Shown piece by piece: positions 1 through 9,086 of a DNA stretch of 64,000 nucleotides. Both the position numbers and the translations under genes were made by a program. The stretch spans positions 277,786 to 341,785 of the forward strand of contig NZ_RCIZ01000006.1 in assembly GCF_003666685.1 (NCBI RefSeq), in the 5' to 3' direction. Within the stretch, counting starts at the first letter, position 1. Every line of letters starts with the position of its first letter. The notes below the pieces were generated by a model that worked only from the letters and a program-made list of their open reading frames with translations, ran no database searches and had not been told where the DNA came from. The stretch is from Mesorhizobium sp. YM1C-6-2 (GTDB taxonomy: Bacteria > Pseudomonadota > Alphaproteobacteria > Rhizobiales > Rhizobiaceae).

Positions 1-726
1 CTTTCGGCGCTGATGCGCCATCGGCGCTGGCGGGAAGGGCGGCTTTCGACCGGCTTCATCGCTGAGGAATATCCTGACGGCTTCCATCCGGTCGAACCGG
101 ATGCCGATGAAAGGACCATGCTGGCGGCGGTCGCCGCCTTCGTCGAACTTCGGCGGTGCCGGCGGCTGGGCAGCCTGTCCGGCCGCCTCAGGCCGGCCAC
201 GGCGGAAGATTGCCGCGAGTGGGTCGTCAGGCTGGGCGACGCCTATCTGGCGGCGTCGATCACCGGCGAGGGCGAGCCAAACGCCGAAATCGCGATCGAC
301 GGCCGCAAGCCGCTTTCCGTCGCGTCCGAATGGCTGCCCGGCGAGCCCGTCTGGCGCGGCACGGTCGGAGGCAGGACGGTGGAAGCGCAGCTCCGGCCGC
401 GCCTCAACGCCATCAACATCGCCTGGCGCGGCATGTCGGTCGACGCCTTCGTGATGGAGCCGCATGTGGCGAAGCTGGAGAGGCTGATGCCGAAGAAGGC
501 CGCCGCCGACACGTCGAAATTCCTGCTCTGCCCGATGCCGGGCCTCGTCGTCTCGGTCGGGGTGGCGGCAGGCCAGGAGGTGAAGGCCGGCGAGACGCTC
601 GCCGTCGTCGAGGCAATGAAGATGGAGAACGTGCTCAGAGCCGAGCGCGACCTCACGGTGGCGAAAATCCTCGCCAAGCCGGGCGACAGCCTGGCAGTCG
701 ATGCAGTGATCATGGAGTTTGCCTGA
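1..726 (+). CDS. pccA: Biotin-dependent acyl-CoA carboxylase alpha subunit, C-terminal part (probable propionyl-CoA carboxylase)
   Basis: The frame is already open at base 1, so this is the 3' end of a longer gene; the first ATG at 13 is internal. The visible 241 residues hold the end of the biotin carboxylase region (FIAEEYPDGF is typical of PccA), a linker domain, and a C-terminal biotinyl domain with the EAMKMEN motif. The lysine that carries biotin is encoded at 619-621. The enzyme carboxylates biotin and passes CO2 to propionyl-CoA on the beta subunit, feeding methylmalonyl-CoA formation. The beta subunit is not in the window. A related alpha subunit such as methylcrotonyl-CoA carboxylase is possible, but the PccA-like linker favours the call. 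Confidence 0.8.
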   Translation, partial: LSALMRHRRWREGRLSTGFIAEEYPDGFHPVEPDADERTMLAAVAAFVELRRCRRLGSLSGRLRPATAEDCREWVVRLGDAYLAASITGEGEPNAEIAIDGRKPLSVASEWLPGEPVWRGTVGGRTVEAQLRPRLNAINIAWRGMSVDAFVMEPHVAKLERLMPKKAAADTSKFLLCPMPGLVVSVGVAAGQEVKAGETLAVVEAMKMENVLRAERDLTVAKILAKPGDSLAVDAVIMEFA

Positions 727-729
727 AGG

Positions 730-1401
730 ATGCAAGGTACTGTTCTTTTCGATCTCGACGGCACGCTGACGGACCCCTTCATCGGCATCACCAGCTCGAT
801 GCAGCATGCGTTGCGACAGATGGGACGGGAGCCGCCGCCGCCGCAGGCGCTGCGCCGCCATATCGGGCCGCCGCTGCAAGCCGCCTTCGTGGAGATGCTC
901 GGCGACGAGGCGATGGCGACCGAGGCGGTCGGCTACTACCGGCAGCGTTACGGCGAGGTCGGCAAGTTCGAGAACGAACTCATCCCCGGCATCGAGGACG
1001 TGCTGCAGACGATGACGGACGCCGGACACACGCTGTTCGTCGCGACGTCGAAGCTGGAAACCTACTCGCTCGACATCATCGACCATTTCGGCCTGACGCG
1101 CTTCTTCCGCCGTGTGCATGGCTCAGCGCTGGACGGCTCACGGGCGGACAAGGGCGAGCTGATCCGTCACATACTGGACGCCGAAGGTCTCGATTCGTCG
1201 CGGACGGTCATGATCGGCGACCGGCTGCATGACGCGCATGGCGCCGCCCGGAACGACGTCCGGGTCATAGGCGTGCTGTGGGGCTTCGGCGACAGGGCCG
1301 AACTGGAAGGGGCGGGCGCCGCCAGGATCGCGGCCAGCCCGGCCGAATTGCCCGAGATGGTCGGCGATATGCTGGGCGCGGCGCGGGCGCTCAATCCCTG
1401 A
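730..1401 (+). CDS. HAD-superfamily hydrolase, Gph-like phosphatase
   Basis: This 223-residue protein carries the HAD nucleophile motif FDLDGTLTD at residues 7-15, the motif II region VATSK near residue 115, and the acidic motif IGDRLHD near residue 160 that binds magnesium. A helical cap lies between motifs I and II, as in subfamily IA phosphatases. Relatives include phosphoglycolate phosphatase and 5'-nucleotidases, so the substrate cannot be fixed from sequence. It starts 3 bases after the pccA stop and is probably cotranscribed with it. Its last 11 bases overlap the convergent ATPase gene. A phosphoglycolate role would suit an organism with RuBisCO, but this gene lies 50 kb from the cbb operon. 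Confidence 0.8.
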   Translation: MQGTVLFDLDGTLTDPFIGITSSMQHALRQMGREPPPPQALRRHIGPPLQAAFVEMLGDEAMATEAVGYYRQRYGEVGKFENELIPGIEDVLQTMTDAGHTLFVATSKLETYSLDIIDHFGLTRFFRRVHGSALDGSRADKGELIRHILDAEGLDSSRTVMIGDRLHDAHGAARNDVRVIGVLWGFGDRAELEGAGAARIAASPAELPEMVGDMLGAARALNP

Positions 1402-2269
1402 GCGGCTTGCCCAGCCGGCCGGCGAGGTCCTGCGTGAACTGCCAGGCGACGCGGCCTGACCGGCCGCCGCGGGTCGTGGCCCATTCCAGCGCCTCGGCGC
1501 GAAGCTCCTCGGGATCCATCCCCAGCCCGTGATAGCGGGCGTAACCCTCGACCATGTCGAGATAATCGTCCTGCGAGCATTTGTGGAAGCCGAGCCAGAG
1601 GCCGAAGCGGTCCGACAGCGACACCTTCTCCTCGACCGCCTCGCCGGGATTGATGGCGGTGGAGCGCTCATTGTCGATCATGTCGCGTGGCAGGAGGTGC
1701 CGGCGGTTGGACGTCGCATAGAAGATGACGTTGGCGGGCCGGCCCTCGACGCCGCCCTCGAGCGCCGCCTTCAGCGATTTGTAGGACGTGTCGTCATGGT
1801 CGAAGGAGAGGTCGTCGCAGAACAGGATGAACCGGTAGGGCGCCTTTTTGAGCTGCCCCATCAGCCTGGGCAGGGTGTCGATGTCCTCGCGGTGGATCTC
1901 GACCAGCTTCAGCGGCGGTTCGCCTTCCTTGCGGGCGGCGTTGATGGAGGCATGCGTCGCCTTGACCAGCGACGACTTGCCCATGCCGCGCGCGCCCCAC
2001 AAAAGCACGTTGTTGGCGGGCAGGCCGGCGGCGAAACGCTCGGTGTTGTCGATCAGTATGTCGCGCACGCGGTCGACGCCCCGGATGAGGCCGATGTCGA
2101 CGCGGTTGACCCGGCTAACGGGTTCGAGGAGACCCTGCTCGGCCGACCAGACGAAGCAGTCCGCCGCGGCGAGGTCGGTCGGCTGTGGCGCCGCGGGCGC
2201 CATGCGGCCCACCACCTCGATCAGTCTGTCGAGCTTTTCGGCGAGCGTTTCCAATGTCTTGTCGGTCAT
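1391..2269 (-). CDS. DUF815-family P-loop ATPase
   Basis: This 292-residue protein has a Walker A motif GARGMGKSS at residues 92-100 and a Walker B-like stretch FCDDLSF around residue 150, followed by a YATSNRRHLLPRDM sensor region. These match the DUF815 AAA-type ATPases found throughout proteobacteria, whose physiological role is unsettled. It is convergent with the HAD phosphatase and divergent from yajC. In many rhizobia the gene sits beside yajC-secDF as here, which suggests a conserved neighbourhood more than a shared pathway. Confidence 0.85.
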   Translation of the reverse strand: MTDKTLETLAEKLDRLIEVVGRMAPAAPQPTDLAAADCFVWSAEQGLLEPVSRVNRVDIGLIRGVDRVRDILIDNTERFAAGLPANNVLLWGARGMGKSSLVKATHASINAARKEGEPPLKLVEIHREDIDTLPRLMGQLKKAPYRFILFCDDLSFDHDDTSYKSLKAALEGGVEGRPANVIFYATSNRRHLLPRDMIDNERSTAINPGEAVEEKVSLSDRFGLWLGFHKCSQDDYLDMVEGYARYHGLGMDPEELRAEALEWATTRGGRSGRVAWQFTQDLAGRLGKPLRD

Positions 2270-2451
2270 TTTTGAGGCTTTCAGGTGGGCTTGGCGCTGT
2301 GGCGCTGTAACACAGGGAAGTGAGGGGGGAAAGCGCCCGGAAAGCCCTGTTATGCGGTTGCAAACATAGCTCTAGGCTCTATATTCCGGCCACTTTCGGG
2401 CCGGGAGGGCCTGTGTTCACAGGCCCCCCAGGCCTCAATCAGGAGCTATAC

Positions 2452-2787
2452 ATGTTTGTGACACCCGCTTATGCGCAGGGTACGGGCGCCGGCACACCGG
2501 ATATGCTGATCAGCATTTTGCCGTTTGTCCTGATTTTCGTGATCATGTATTTTCTGATCATCCGGCCGCAGCGCGCGACGATCAAGAAGCGTGGCGAAAT
2601 GCTGGCGGCGATCCGGCGCGGCGACACGGTCGTCACCGGCGGCGGACTGGTCGGCAAGGTCACCAAGGCGTCGGACAACGAGCTTGAAGTCGACCTCGGC
2701 GGCGGCACCAAGGTGACGGCTGTGCGCTCGACGATCATGGACGTCCGGGTGAAGGGCGAGCCGGTCGCCAACGAGAACAAGAAATAG
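2452..2787 (+). CDS. yajC: Preprotein translocase accessory subunit YajC
   Basis: This 111-residue inner-membrane protein has one transmembrane segment at about residues 18-36 followed by the conserved IRPQ turn and a cytoplasmic domain with GDTVVTGGGLVGKV. YajC associates with SecDF and the SecYEG channel. An upstream in-frame codon at 2320 would extend the protein, but the ATG at 2452 follows an AGGAG ribosome-binding site at about 2441 and gives the usual N-terminus, so it was chosen. The secDF gene follows after 85 bases in the same direction, forming the standard yajC-secDF unit. Confidence 0.95.
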   Translation: MFVTPAYAQGTGAGTPDMLISILPFVLIFVIMYFLIIRPQRATIKKRGEMLAAIRRGDTVVTGGGLVGKVTKASDNELEVDLGGGTKVTAVRSTIMDVRVKGEPVANENKK

Positions 2788-2872
2788 CCGCTCCGGTGGC
2801 GCGGACCATATAACGGAAAGGGCGAAGCGGGAGTTGCCGGTCGCCTGCTCGGCCTGACACGGAAGACCGACG

Positions 2873-5425
2873 ATGCTCTATTTCTCACGCTGGAAGACGT
2901 TCTCGATCTGGGCGATCGTCGCCATCGGCGTGCTGTTCGCGCTGCCGAACATCTATCCGCAGTCCTGGCTGTCGGCCATGCCGGACTGGCTGCCGAAGCG
3001 GCAGATGACGCTGGGCCTCGACCTGCAGGGCGGCTCGCATATCCTGCTGCAGATCAATCGTCAGGATCTGGCGAACGAGCGGCTCGAAAGCACGCGCGAC
3101 GACATCCGCACGCTGCTGCGCGACGCCAGGATCGGCTACACCGGCCTTACCGGCACCGGGAATTCCGTGCAGGTGCGCATCCGCGACCAGGCAGAGCTCG
3201 AAGCCGCGAAGACGGCGCTCGCCAGCCTGCTGCAGCCGGTTGCCTCCAGCGTATTCGGCGCGGGAACGATCGCCGAGCTCGCGCTCGACGAGCCGGAGCC
3301 CGGCGTGCTGCGCTACACGCTCACTGAGGACGGGCTCGACTATCGCCTGGGCACGGCGCTCACACAGTCGATCGAGGTGGTCGGCCGCCGCGTCAACGAA
3401 CTCGGCACGACCGAGCCGATCATCCAGCGGCAGGGCAACGACCGCATCCTGGTCCAGGTGCCCGGCCTGCAGGATCCGCAGCGCCTGAAGGACATCCTCG
3501 GCCAGACCGCCAAGCTGACCTTCCAGATGGTCGACCAGACCATGCCGGTGCAGGAGGCGATCGAGGGCCGTCCGCCGGCCGGCTCGACCGTCATGTACTC
3601 GACCGACGACCCGCCGGTCCCCTATCTGATCGAGAACCGCATCATCGTGTCGGGCGAGAACCTGGTCGATGCGCAGGCGACGTTTGACCAGCGCACCAAC
3701 GAGCCGGTCGTCTCGTTCCGCTTCGATTCCAAGGGCGCGCAGCGCTTCGGTTCGGCGACCCAGCAGAATGTCGGCCGGCTGTTCGCCATCGTGCTCGACG
3801 ACCAGGTGATCTCGGCGCCACAGATCCGCGAGCCGATCCTCGGCGGCACCGGACAGATCTCCGGCAGCTTCAGCGTCCAGGGCGCCAACGACCTTGCCGT
3901 GCTCCTGCGCGCCGGTGCGTTGCCGGCCGATCTCACCATCGTCGAGGAGCGCACCGTCGGCCCGAGCCTCGGCGCCGACTCGATCGATGCCGGCAAATAT
4001 GCCTCGGTCGTCGCCGCGATCCTGGTGTTCGCGTTCATGCTGCTGGCCTACGGCAAGCTCGGCGTCATCGCCAACCTCGCGCTGACGGCCAACGTCGCGC
4101 TCATCATAGCCGTGCTGTCGGTGCTTGGCGCCACGCTTACCCTTCCGGGTATCGCGGGCATCGTGTTGACGATGGGCATGGCGGTCGATTCCAACGTCAT
4201 CATCTTCGAGCGCGTGCGCGAGGAGAGGCGGCAGGGCCGGTCGATCGTGCAGTCGCTCGATTCGGGCTTCCAGCGCGCGCTCGCAACCGTGGTGGATGCG
4301 AACCTGACGACGCTGATCGCGGCGATCATCCTGTTCTACCTGGGATCCGGGCCGGTGCGCGGTTTCGCCGTCACGCTAGCCATCGGCATCATCACCACGG
4401 TCTTCACCGCCTACACGCTGACGCGCTGGATGATCTCCGTGTGGCTGCGCCGCTACCGCCCGAGCGAAATGCCGGCGGGACTGGTCAACTACATGCCGGC
4501 AAATCCGACCGTCGGCTTCATGGGCATGCGAACATACGCCTTCATCCTCTCGGCGGTCCTGTCGCTTGCCGCCGCCGTGTCGTTCATGGCGGTCGACATG
4601 AACTATGGCATCGATTTCCGGGGCGGGTCCTCGATCGAGGTCAAGGCCCTGGAGGGCAACGCCGACGTCGGCGAGGTGCGCGCGGCGCTGGAGGAGCTCA
4701 ACCTGGGCGAAGTGCAGGTGCAGGAGTTCGGCAACCATTCCGAACTGCTGATCCGCATCGGCACCCAGGAAGGCGGCGACAGCGCCGAGCAGTCCGCCAT
4801 GACCAAAGTGAGGGCGGCGCTCGAATCCCACTACGAGTTCCGGCGCATCGAGGTGGTCGGCCCGACCGTTTCGTCGGAGCTTGCATGGGCCGGAACCATC
4901 GCGGTCATCGCGTCGATGCTGGCCATGCTGGTCTACATCTGGTTCCGCTTCGAATGGCAGTTCGCCGTCGGCGCCATCATCTCGACGCTTCACGACGTGG
5001 TCATGATGGTGGGCTTCTTCGTCTGGTTCCAGGTCGAGTTCAACCTGACCTCGATAGCGGCAATCCTCACCGTCGTCGGCTATTCGATCAACGATACGGT
5101 GGTGGTGTACGACCGCGTTCGCGAGAACCTGCGCAAATACAAGAAGATGCCGATCGTGCAGTTGCTCGACCTGTCGATGAACGAAACGCTGTCGCGCACC
5201 ATCCTGACGGGCATCACCACCCTGATGGCGCTGGCTGCGCTTTATATGTGGGGCGGTGAGGTGATCTCCTCGTTCACCATCGCGATGATCTTCGGCATCC
5301 TGGTCGGCACCTATTCCTCGATCTTCGTCGCCGGACCTCTGCTCATCCTGTTCAGGCTGCGCTCGGACGTCTTCGACGCAAAGACCGGGCCGGTTCCCGC
5401 AGCGGCGCAGCCGTCAAAGACGTGA
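2873..5425 (+). CDS. secDF: Fused protein-export membrane protein SecD-SecF
   Basis: This 850-residue protein joins SecD and SecF in one chain. The SecD half has the N-terminal membrane helix, the LGLDLQGG motif at about residues 47-54, a large periplasmic domain and a membrane bundle. The SecF half starts near residue 550, with a second GIDFRGG motif near residue 578 and its own membrane bundle. SecDF uses the proton gradient to pull exported proteins out of the Sec channel. SecD and SecF are separate in E. coli, while single-chain versions are usual in rhizobia. The reading frame is continuous with no sign of frameshift. The stop overlaps the GTG start of the next gene. Confidence 0.95.
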   Translation: MLYFSRWKTFSIWAIVAIGVLFALPNIYPQSWLSAMPDWLPKRQMTLGLDLQGGSHILLQINRQDLANERLESTRDDIRTLLRDARIGYTGLTGTGNSVQVRIRDQAELEAAKTALASLLQPVASSVFGAGTIAELALDEPEPGVLRYTLTEDGLDYRLGTALTQSIEVVGRRVNELGTTEPIIQRQGNDRILVQVPGLQDPQRLKDILGQTAKLTFQMVDQTMPVQEAIEGRPPAGSTVMYSTDDPPVPYLIENRIIVSGENLVDAQATFDQRTNEPVVSFRFDSKGAQRFGSATQQNVGRLFAIVLDDQVISAPQIREPILGGTGQISGSFSVQGANDLAVLLRAGALPADLTIVEERTVGPSLGADSIDAGKYASVVAAILVFAFMLLAYGKLGVIANLALTANVALIIAVLSVLGATLTLPGIAGIVLTMGMAVDSNVIIFERVREERRQGRSIVQSLDSGFQRALATVVDANLTTLIAAIILFYLGSGPVRGFAVTLAIGIITTVFTAYTLTRWMISVWLRRYRPSEMPAGLVNYMPANPTVGFMGMRTYAFILSAVLSLAAAVSFMAVDMNYGIDFRGGSSIEVKALEGNADVGEVRAALEELNLGEVQVQEFGNHSELLIRIGTQEGGDSAEQSAMTKVRAALESHYEFRRIEVVGPTVSSELAWAGTIAVIASMLAMLVYIWFRFEWQFAVGAIISTLHDVVMMVGFFVWFQVEFNLTSIAAILTVVGYSINDTVVVYDRVRENLRKYKKMPIVQLLDLSMNETLSRTILTGITTLMALAALYMWGGEVISSFTIAMIFGILVGTYSSIFVAGPLLILFRLRSDVFDAKTGPVPAAAQPSKT

Positions 5426-5823
5426 CGGCTGCGGTGGCCGAAGGGATCGTCATCCGCGACGCGCATTTTCCCGGCCGCGCGCCGATCGACGCCTACGGCA
5501 ACGGCGGCTTTCGCTTCGCCGAGATGTCGCACCGCGGCTCGATCCTGTGCCTGCCTTCGGGCATCCACGGCTGGGAGCCGGCGGATCCCACGAAGTTCGC
5601 GGAGGGGGATTTCGCGCGCGTGTTCCAGCAGGCCGACGGGATCGAGATCCTGCTGGTCGGCACCGGCAAGGAGCTGAAGCCGCTGCCGCCGGCATTGCGC
5701 CAGGCTTTCAGGGTGGTCGGCATCTCGGCCGATCCGATGTCGACCGGTGCGGCGGTGCGCACCTACAACGTGCTTCTCGCCGAGGACCGGGCCGTGGCGG
5801 CCGCTCTTGTCGCCGTCGACTGA
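5422..5823 (+). CDS. Mth938-like domain protein (DUF498, NDUFAF3 family)
   Basis: The 133-residue protein carries the compact Mth938/DUF498 fold, recognisable from GGFRFAEMSHRGSILCLP and the IEILLVGTGKEL strand that precedes a helix. Its mitochondrial relative NDUFAF3 is a complex I assembly factor; bacterial members are uncharacterised. The start is GTG at 5422, overlapping the secDF stop in a GTGA arrangement, so it is probably translationally coupled. The next gene encodes an NDUFAF6-like protein. Two complex I assembly-factor families side by side suggest a shared role in respiratory complex assembly. That link is inference. Confidence 0.85.
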   Translation: MTAAVAEGIVIRDAHFPGRAPIDAYGNGGFRFAEMSHRGSILCLPSGIHGWEPADPTKFAEGDFARVFQQADGIEILLVGTGKELKPLPPALRQAFRVVGISADPMSTGAAVRTYNVLLAEDRAVAAALVAVD

Positions 5824-5839
5824 AGGCCGGCTCGAGCCG

Positions 5840-6664
5840 TTGCTAGAACTGGTGCGCGGCGCCGATCGCGACCGCTATCTCGCCGCGCTTTATGCACCGG
5901 AGGACAGGCGCGGCGATCTCCTCGCGCTCTACGCCTTCAATGCCGAGATATCCGGCATACGCGACCGCGTGAGCCAGGCGCTGCCGGGCGAAATCCGGCT
6001 GCAATGGTGGCGCGACGCGATCGCGGCCCAGGATGCGGGCGCCGGAGCCGGGCATCCGGTGGCAGAGGCGCTGCTCGGGACGATCGAGCGCCGCAGCCTG
6101 CCACGCGAGGCGTTCCAGAACTATCTGGATGCGCGCATCTTCGACCTCTACGACGATCCGATGCCGACCCGCGGCGACCTCGAAGGCTATTGCGGCGAGA
6201 CGGCGGCGGCGATCCTGCAACTGTCGTCGATCGTGCTCGATCCGGAAGCGGCGGCGCGCCATGCGGAACTGGCCGGCCATGCCGGCTGCGCGCAGGCGAT
6301 CGCCGGCCTGCTGCGCCTGCTGCCGCTGCACCGGAGAAGAGGGCAATGCTATGTGCCGAAGGACATCCTTGCGGCCGCGGGGACATCGCCGGAGGAGTTC
6401 CTCGCAGGCGATGGCGGAGAGAACGCGCCGCGCGCCGTCGCGGCAATGATCGCGCTGGGGCGCGAGCATCTGTCGATTTTCGAGCGGGGAGCCTCAGCGC
6501 TGCCGCCCTCGCTGAGGCCGGCCTTCCTGCCGCTGGCGGTGACTGGCGCTCAACTGACGAAGATGCAGGGGCGCGAAAGGGCGTTGCTGGAAGCGAGCCT
6601 CGACATCAGCGCCTGGCGAAAGCACTGGCTGATGTTCCGCCGGGCGTCGCGGGGGTGGGGTTAG
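5840..6664 (+). CDS. Squalene/phytoene synthase-family protein, NDUFAF6-like
   Basis: This protein of about 274 residues has the all-helical phytoene/squalene synthase fold, seen in LYAFNAEISGIRD and GEIRLQWWRDAI near the N-terminus and EGYCGETAAAIL in the middle. The first aspartate-rich DxxxD motif of true prenyl synthases is not evident. The protein therefore resembles NDUFAF6, a complex I assembly factor, more than a catalytic synthase. The start is uncertain: TTG at 5840 avoids overlap with the upstream gene, a GTG at 5852 is possible, and a GTG at 5747 would overlap by 77 bases. It follows the NDUFAF3-type gene and ends one base before the convergent trmFO. Confidence 0.75.
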   Translation: MLELVRGADRDRYLAALYAPEDRRGDLLALYAFNAEISGIRDRVSQALPGEIRLQWWRDAIAAQDAGAGAGHPVAEALLGTIERRSLPREAFQNYLDARIFDLYDDPMPTRGDLEGYCGETAAAILQLSSIVLDPEAAARHAELAGHAGCAQAIAGLLRLLPLHRRRGQCYVPKDILAAAGTSPEEFLAGDGGENAPRAVAAMIALGREHLSIFERGASALPPSLRPAFLPLAVTGAQLTKMQGRERALLEASLDISAWRKHWLMFRRASRGWG

Positions 6665-8089
6665 CTACTCCGCCGCTTCGGCTCTTGCAGGAAGCCCCAG
6701 CCATTCGCGGCAGTCGGCGAGTGCGCGCGACGTGACGGCGCGGCGCCTGGCTAGCGTCTTGTCCTTGCCACGGAAGCGTCCCTCGAACCCCTCCGGTTTC
6801 AACTGGGTTCCAGGGTCGAGCGGCGGAAACAGGCCGAAATTGATGTTCATCGGCTGGAAGGAGCGTTTTCCTGGCTCGTCGTCTGAGACGATGTGGCCGC
6901 CAGTGATGTGGTTGAGCAGCGCGCCGAAAGCCGTCGTGACCGGCGGCGGCGAGACCGGCAGGCCAAGCCTTTCGGCTGCGGCAAAGCGCCCGGCGAGCAG
7001 GCCGATCGCCGCGCTTTCGACATAACCCTCGCAGCCGGTGATCTGACCGGCGAAGCGGAGGCCCTTGCGCGACTTCAGCCGCAGCGAGCCGTCGAGTAGG
7101 GTGGGGGAGTTGATGTAGGTGTTGCGGTGAAGGCCGCCGAGCCGCGCGAACTCCGCGTTCTCCAAGCCAGGAATCATGCGGAAGATGCCGACCTGCTCGC
7201 CGTGCTTCAGCTTGGTCTGGAAGCCGACCATATTGTAGAGCGTGCCGAGCGCGTTATCCTGCCTGAGCTGGACGACGGCATAGGCCTTGACCGACGGATC
7301 ATGCGCGTTGGTCAGGCCCATCGGCTTCATCGGCCCGTGGCGAAGCGTCTCCGCGCCGCGCTCGGCCATGATCTCGATCGGCAGGCAGCCATCGAAATAG
7401 GGCGTGCCTTCCCATTCCTTGAACTCGGTCTTCTGCCCGCCGATCAGCGCCTGGACGAAAGCCTCGTACTGCTCGCGGTTCATCGGGCAGTTGATATAGT
7501 CCTTGCCGGTGCCGCCGGGGCCGACCTTGTCGTAGCGCGACTGGAACCAGCACACGTCCATGTCGATGGAATCGAAATGGATGATCGGTGCGATTGCGTC
7601 GAAGAAGGCAAGCGCGTCGGCACCGGTTTCGCTGGCGATCGCCTCAGCGAGCGACGGGGCGGTCAGCGGGCCGGTCGCGATGATCGCCTGGTCCCAATCG
7701 GCGGGCGGCAGGCCCGAAACCTCCTCGCGTGCAATCGTGATCAGCGGATGCGCTTCAAGTCTCGCGGTGACGGCGGCGGAAAAACCGTCGCGGTCGACGG
7801 CCAGCGCGCCGCCGGCGGGCACCTGGTTGACGTCGCCGGACGCCATGATCAGCGAGTTGGCGAGCCGCATCTCGGCATGCAGCAGGCCGACCGCGTTGTT
7901 CTCGGCATCGTCAGATCGGAAGGAGTTGGAGCAGACCAGTTCGGCGAGGCCGTCGGTCTTGTGAGCCTCCGTGCCGCGCATTGGGCGCATTTCGTGCAGG
8001 ACGACCGGCACGCCGGCTTCCGCCGCCTGCCAGGCAGCTTCCGAGCCGGCGAGGCCGCCACCGACGATATGGATGGGCTTCGTGTTCAT
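6665..8089 (-). CDS. trmFO: Methylenetetrahydrofolate-tRNA-(uracil-5-)-methyltransferase TrmFO
   Basis: This 474-residue flavoprotein methylates U54 in the T-loop of tRNAs, using methylenetetrahydrofolate as carbon donor and FAD as reductant. The N-terminal dinucleotide-binding motif is [14 protein letters not shown], and the family signatures [11 protein letters not shown] and [12 protein letters not shown] follow. TrmFO replaces the SAM-dependent TrmA in most alphaproteobacteria. The start at 8089 gives [12 protein letters not shown], the usual N-terminus; an in-frame codon at 8125 would add 12 unlikely residues. It abuts the stop of the squalene synthase-like gene with no gap, so the two convergent genes share their ends. 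Confidence 0.93.
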   Translation of the reverse strand: MNTKPIHIVGGGLAGSEAAWQAAEAGVPVVLHEMRPMRGTEAHKTDGLAELVCSNSFRSDDAENNAVGLLHAEMRLANSLIMASGDVNQVPAGGALAVDRDGFSAAVTARLEAHPLITIAREEVSGLPPADWDQAIIATGPLTAPSLAEAIASETGADALAFFDAIAPIIHFDSIDMDVCWFQSRYDKVGPGGTGKDYINCPMNREQYEAFVQALIGGQKTEFKEWEGTPYFDGCLPIEIMAERGAETLRHGPMKPMGLTNAHDPSVKAYAVVQLRQDNALGTLYNMVGFQTKLKHGEQVGIFRMIPGLENAEFARLGGLHRNTYINSPTLLDGSLRLKSRKGLRFAGQITGCEGYVESAAIGLLAGRFAAAERLGLPVSPPPVTTAFGALLNHITGGHIVSDDEPGKRSFQPMNINFGLFPPLDPGTQLKPEGFEGRFRGKDKTLARRRAVTSRALADCREWLGLPARAEAAE

Positions 8090-8144
8090 GCGCGTGGCAA
8101 TAATCCCTTGACCCCAGCATTGCAATTGCAGACGATCAGCGGCG

Positions 8145-8777
8145 ATGCGGCGGAATGGCGTTCAGATGGGGTCTGTTTCGGCCCATATCATGGCGATTTG
8201 CGCGGGCGCCATGCTGGCGTTCGGGGCATCCGGCGTTTCGCCGGCCGCGGCCGCCATGTCGGCAACCGCTCCGAAGCTCATCATGGTCTGCCACGGTTAT
8301 GGCTGCGGTTTCCGCACCAAGCTGATGCTGGGCGCCGCCGACGGCACCCAGCTCAGCTCGATCATGCGCGCCGGTTCGAGCTCGCCGAAGGCCGAGCGCG
8401 CCGCGCTGTCGAAGGCGGTGAGATATTTCGACAGGCGCGCCAACCAGGCCACCGGGTTCAAGGATAGGCCGAGGACCGAGATCGGCAAGCCAGAACGGGG
8501 TCAGATGGACTGCGTCGACGAGTCGACCAACACGCGCGCGTTCTTGCTCTATCTGGCCGAGCGGGGACTGCTGAAATTCCACAAGGTCGGAAGGAATGTC
8601 AGTCGGGGCTTCTTCCTGGACGGACGTTATCCGCACTGGACGGCGGTCATCAGCGATCCGTCCGGCGTGAAATGGGTTGTCGATCCCTGGTACGCGACCG
8701 TCGGCGGCGCGCCTGACATCTTTCCCTACGAGCAGTGGAAGGTGCGCGGGCAGCTCGAGAGCGGCGCGCTGAACTAG
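8145..8777 (+). CDS. Exported hypothetical protein with possible transglutaminase-like triad
   Basis: This 210-residue protein has a signal peptide-like N-terminus with a hydrophobic stretch at about residues 14-30 and AAAA near residue 37. The C-terminal half has MDCVDE (Cys123), PHWTAVI (His164) and VVDPW (Asp180). These residues are spaced as in the catalytic triad of bacterial transglutaminase-like cysteine proteinases. No named family was recognised with certainty, so the enzymatic role is inference. An alternative ATG at 8166 would trim seven residues. The gene stands alone, divergent from trmFO, and its end faces the sRNA array at 8.8-9.1 kb. Confidence 0.7.
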   Translation: MRRNGVQMGSVSAHIMAICAGAMLAFGASGVSPAAAAMSATAPKLIMVCHGYGCGFRTKLMLGAADGTQLSSIMRAGSSSPKAERAALSKAVRYFDRRANQATGFKDRPRTEIGKPERGQMDCVDESTNTRAFLLYLAERGLLKFHKVGRNVSRGFFLDGRYPHWTAVISDPSGVKWVVDPWYATVGGAPDIFPYEQWKVRGQLESGALN

Positions 8778-8798
8778 GGTTCGTTGGAAGAAATCCCC

Positions 8799-8839
8799 AA
8801 AAAGACAACACCCGCCGGGGGAGGAGATCCGGCGGGTGT
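8799..8839 (-). terminator. Rho-independent terminator ending the tandem sRNA transcript
   Basis: On the minus strand an 11-bp perfect stem (8808-8818 with 8829-8839) encloses a 10-base loop containing CTCCTCCC. Five Ts follow (8799-8803 on the plus strand read as A). It is also the third hairpin of the distal sRNA unit. Confidence 0.8.
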
Positions 8840-8920
8840 CGTTTTGGTGGACGGTCCCGGGAGGAGGGTAGGACCGCCCTATTCGTCATCGCCGGGGAGG
8901 AGGTCGGCTTTGACGAAATT
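8803..8920 (-). ncRNA. Distal copy of a tandem three-hairpin sRNA with anti-Shine-Dalgarno loops
   Basis: Read on the minus strand, this unit folds into three consecutive hairpins whose loops each contain CTCCTCCC. On the plus strand the motifs lie at about 8818-8825, 8859-8866 and 8895-8902. The last stem is a terminator with a T run. The architecture matches the alphaproteobacterial CcsR/cuckoo RNAs and the rhizobial ar14 family as I recall them: short stress RNAs whose C/U-rich loops can pair with ribosome-binding sites or titrate regulators. It shares its layout and much of its sequence with the unit at 8961-9080, so the pair arose by duplication. Exact 5' and 3' ends are estimated. Confidence 0.7.
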
Positions 8921-8960
8921 CCTTTCGCCTGTTTTCGAAGGGGCGAAACCTTCTTCGGGT

Positions 8961-9080
8961 AACAACGCCCGCCGGGGGAGGAGATCCGGCGGGCGCCGTT
9001 TCGGCGGCCAGCGATCGGGAGGAGGTGAACGCTGGCCTTATCCGTCAAGGTCGGGGAGGAGGTCGACCCTGACGAAATTC
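8961..9080 (-). ncRNA. Proximal copy of a tandem three-hairpin sRNA with anti-Shine-Dalgarno loops
   Basis: This unit begins a few bases after the DUF1127 stop codon on the minus strand. Its three hairpins each present CTCCTCCC in the loop; the plus-strand motifs are at about 8975-8982, 9018-9025 and 9053-9061. The third stem is a perfect 10-bp GC helix (8966-8975 with 8986-8995) without a T run. The RNA may therefore be released by RNase processing of a DUF1127-sRNA cotranscript, as known for the CcsR locus of Rhodobacter. Compensated differences between the two units, such as stem CGCCCGCCGG here and CACCCGCCGG in the other copy, support selection on structure. Confidence 0.7.
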
Positions 9081-9086
9081 CTTGGA

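Noticed and set aside
8799..9080. A CRISPR array.
   Set aside because: Only two imperfect units of about 120 bases with internal stems, and no cas genes; the structure fits tandem sRNAs.
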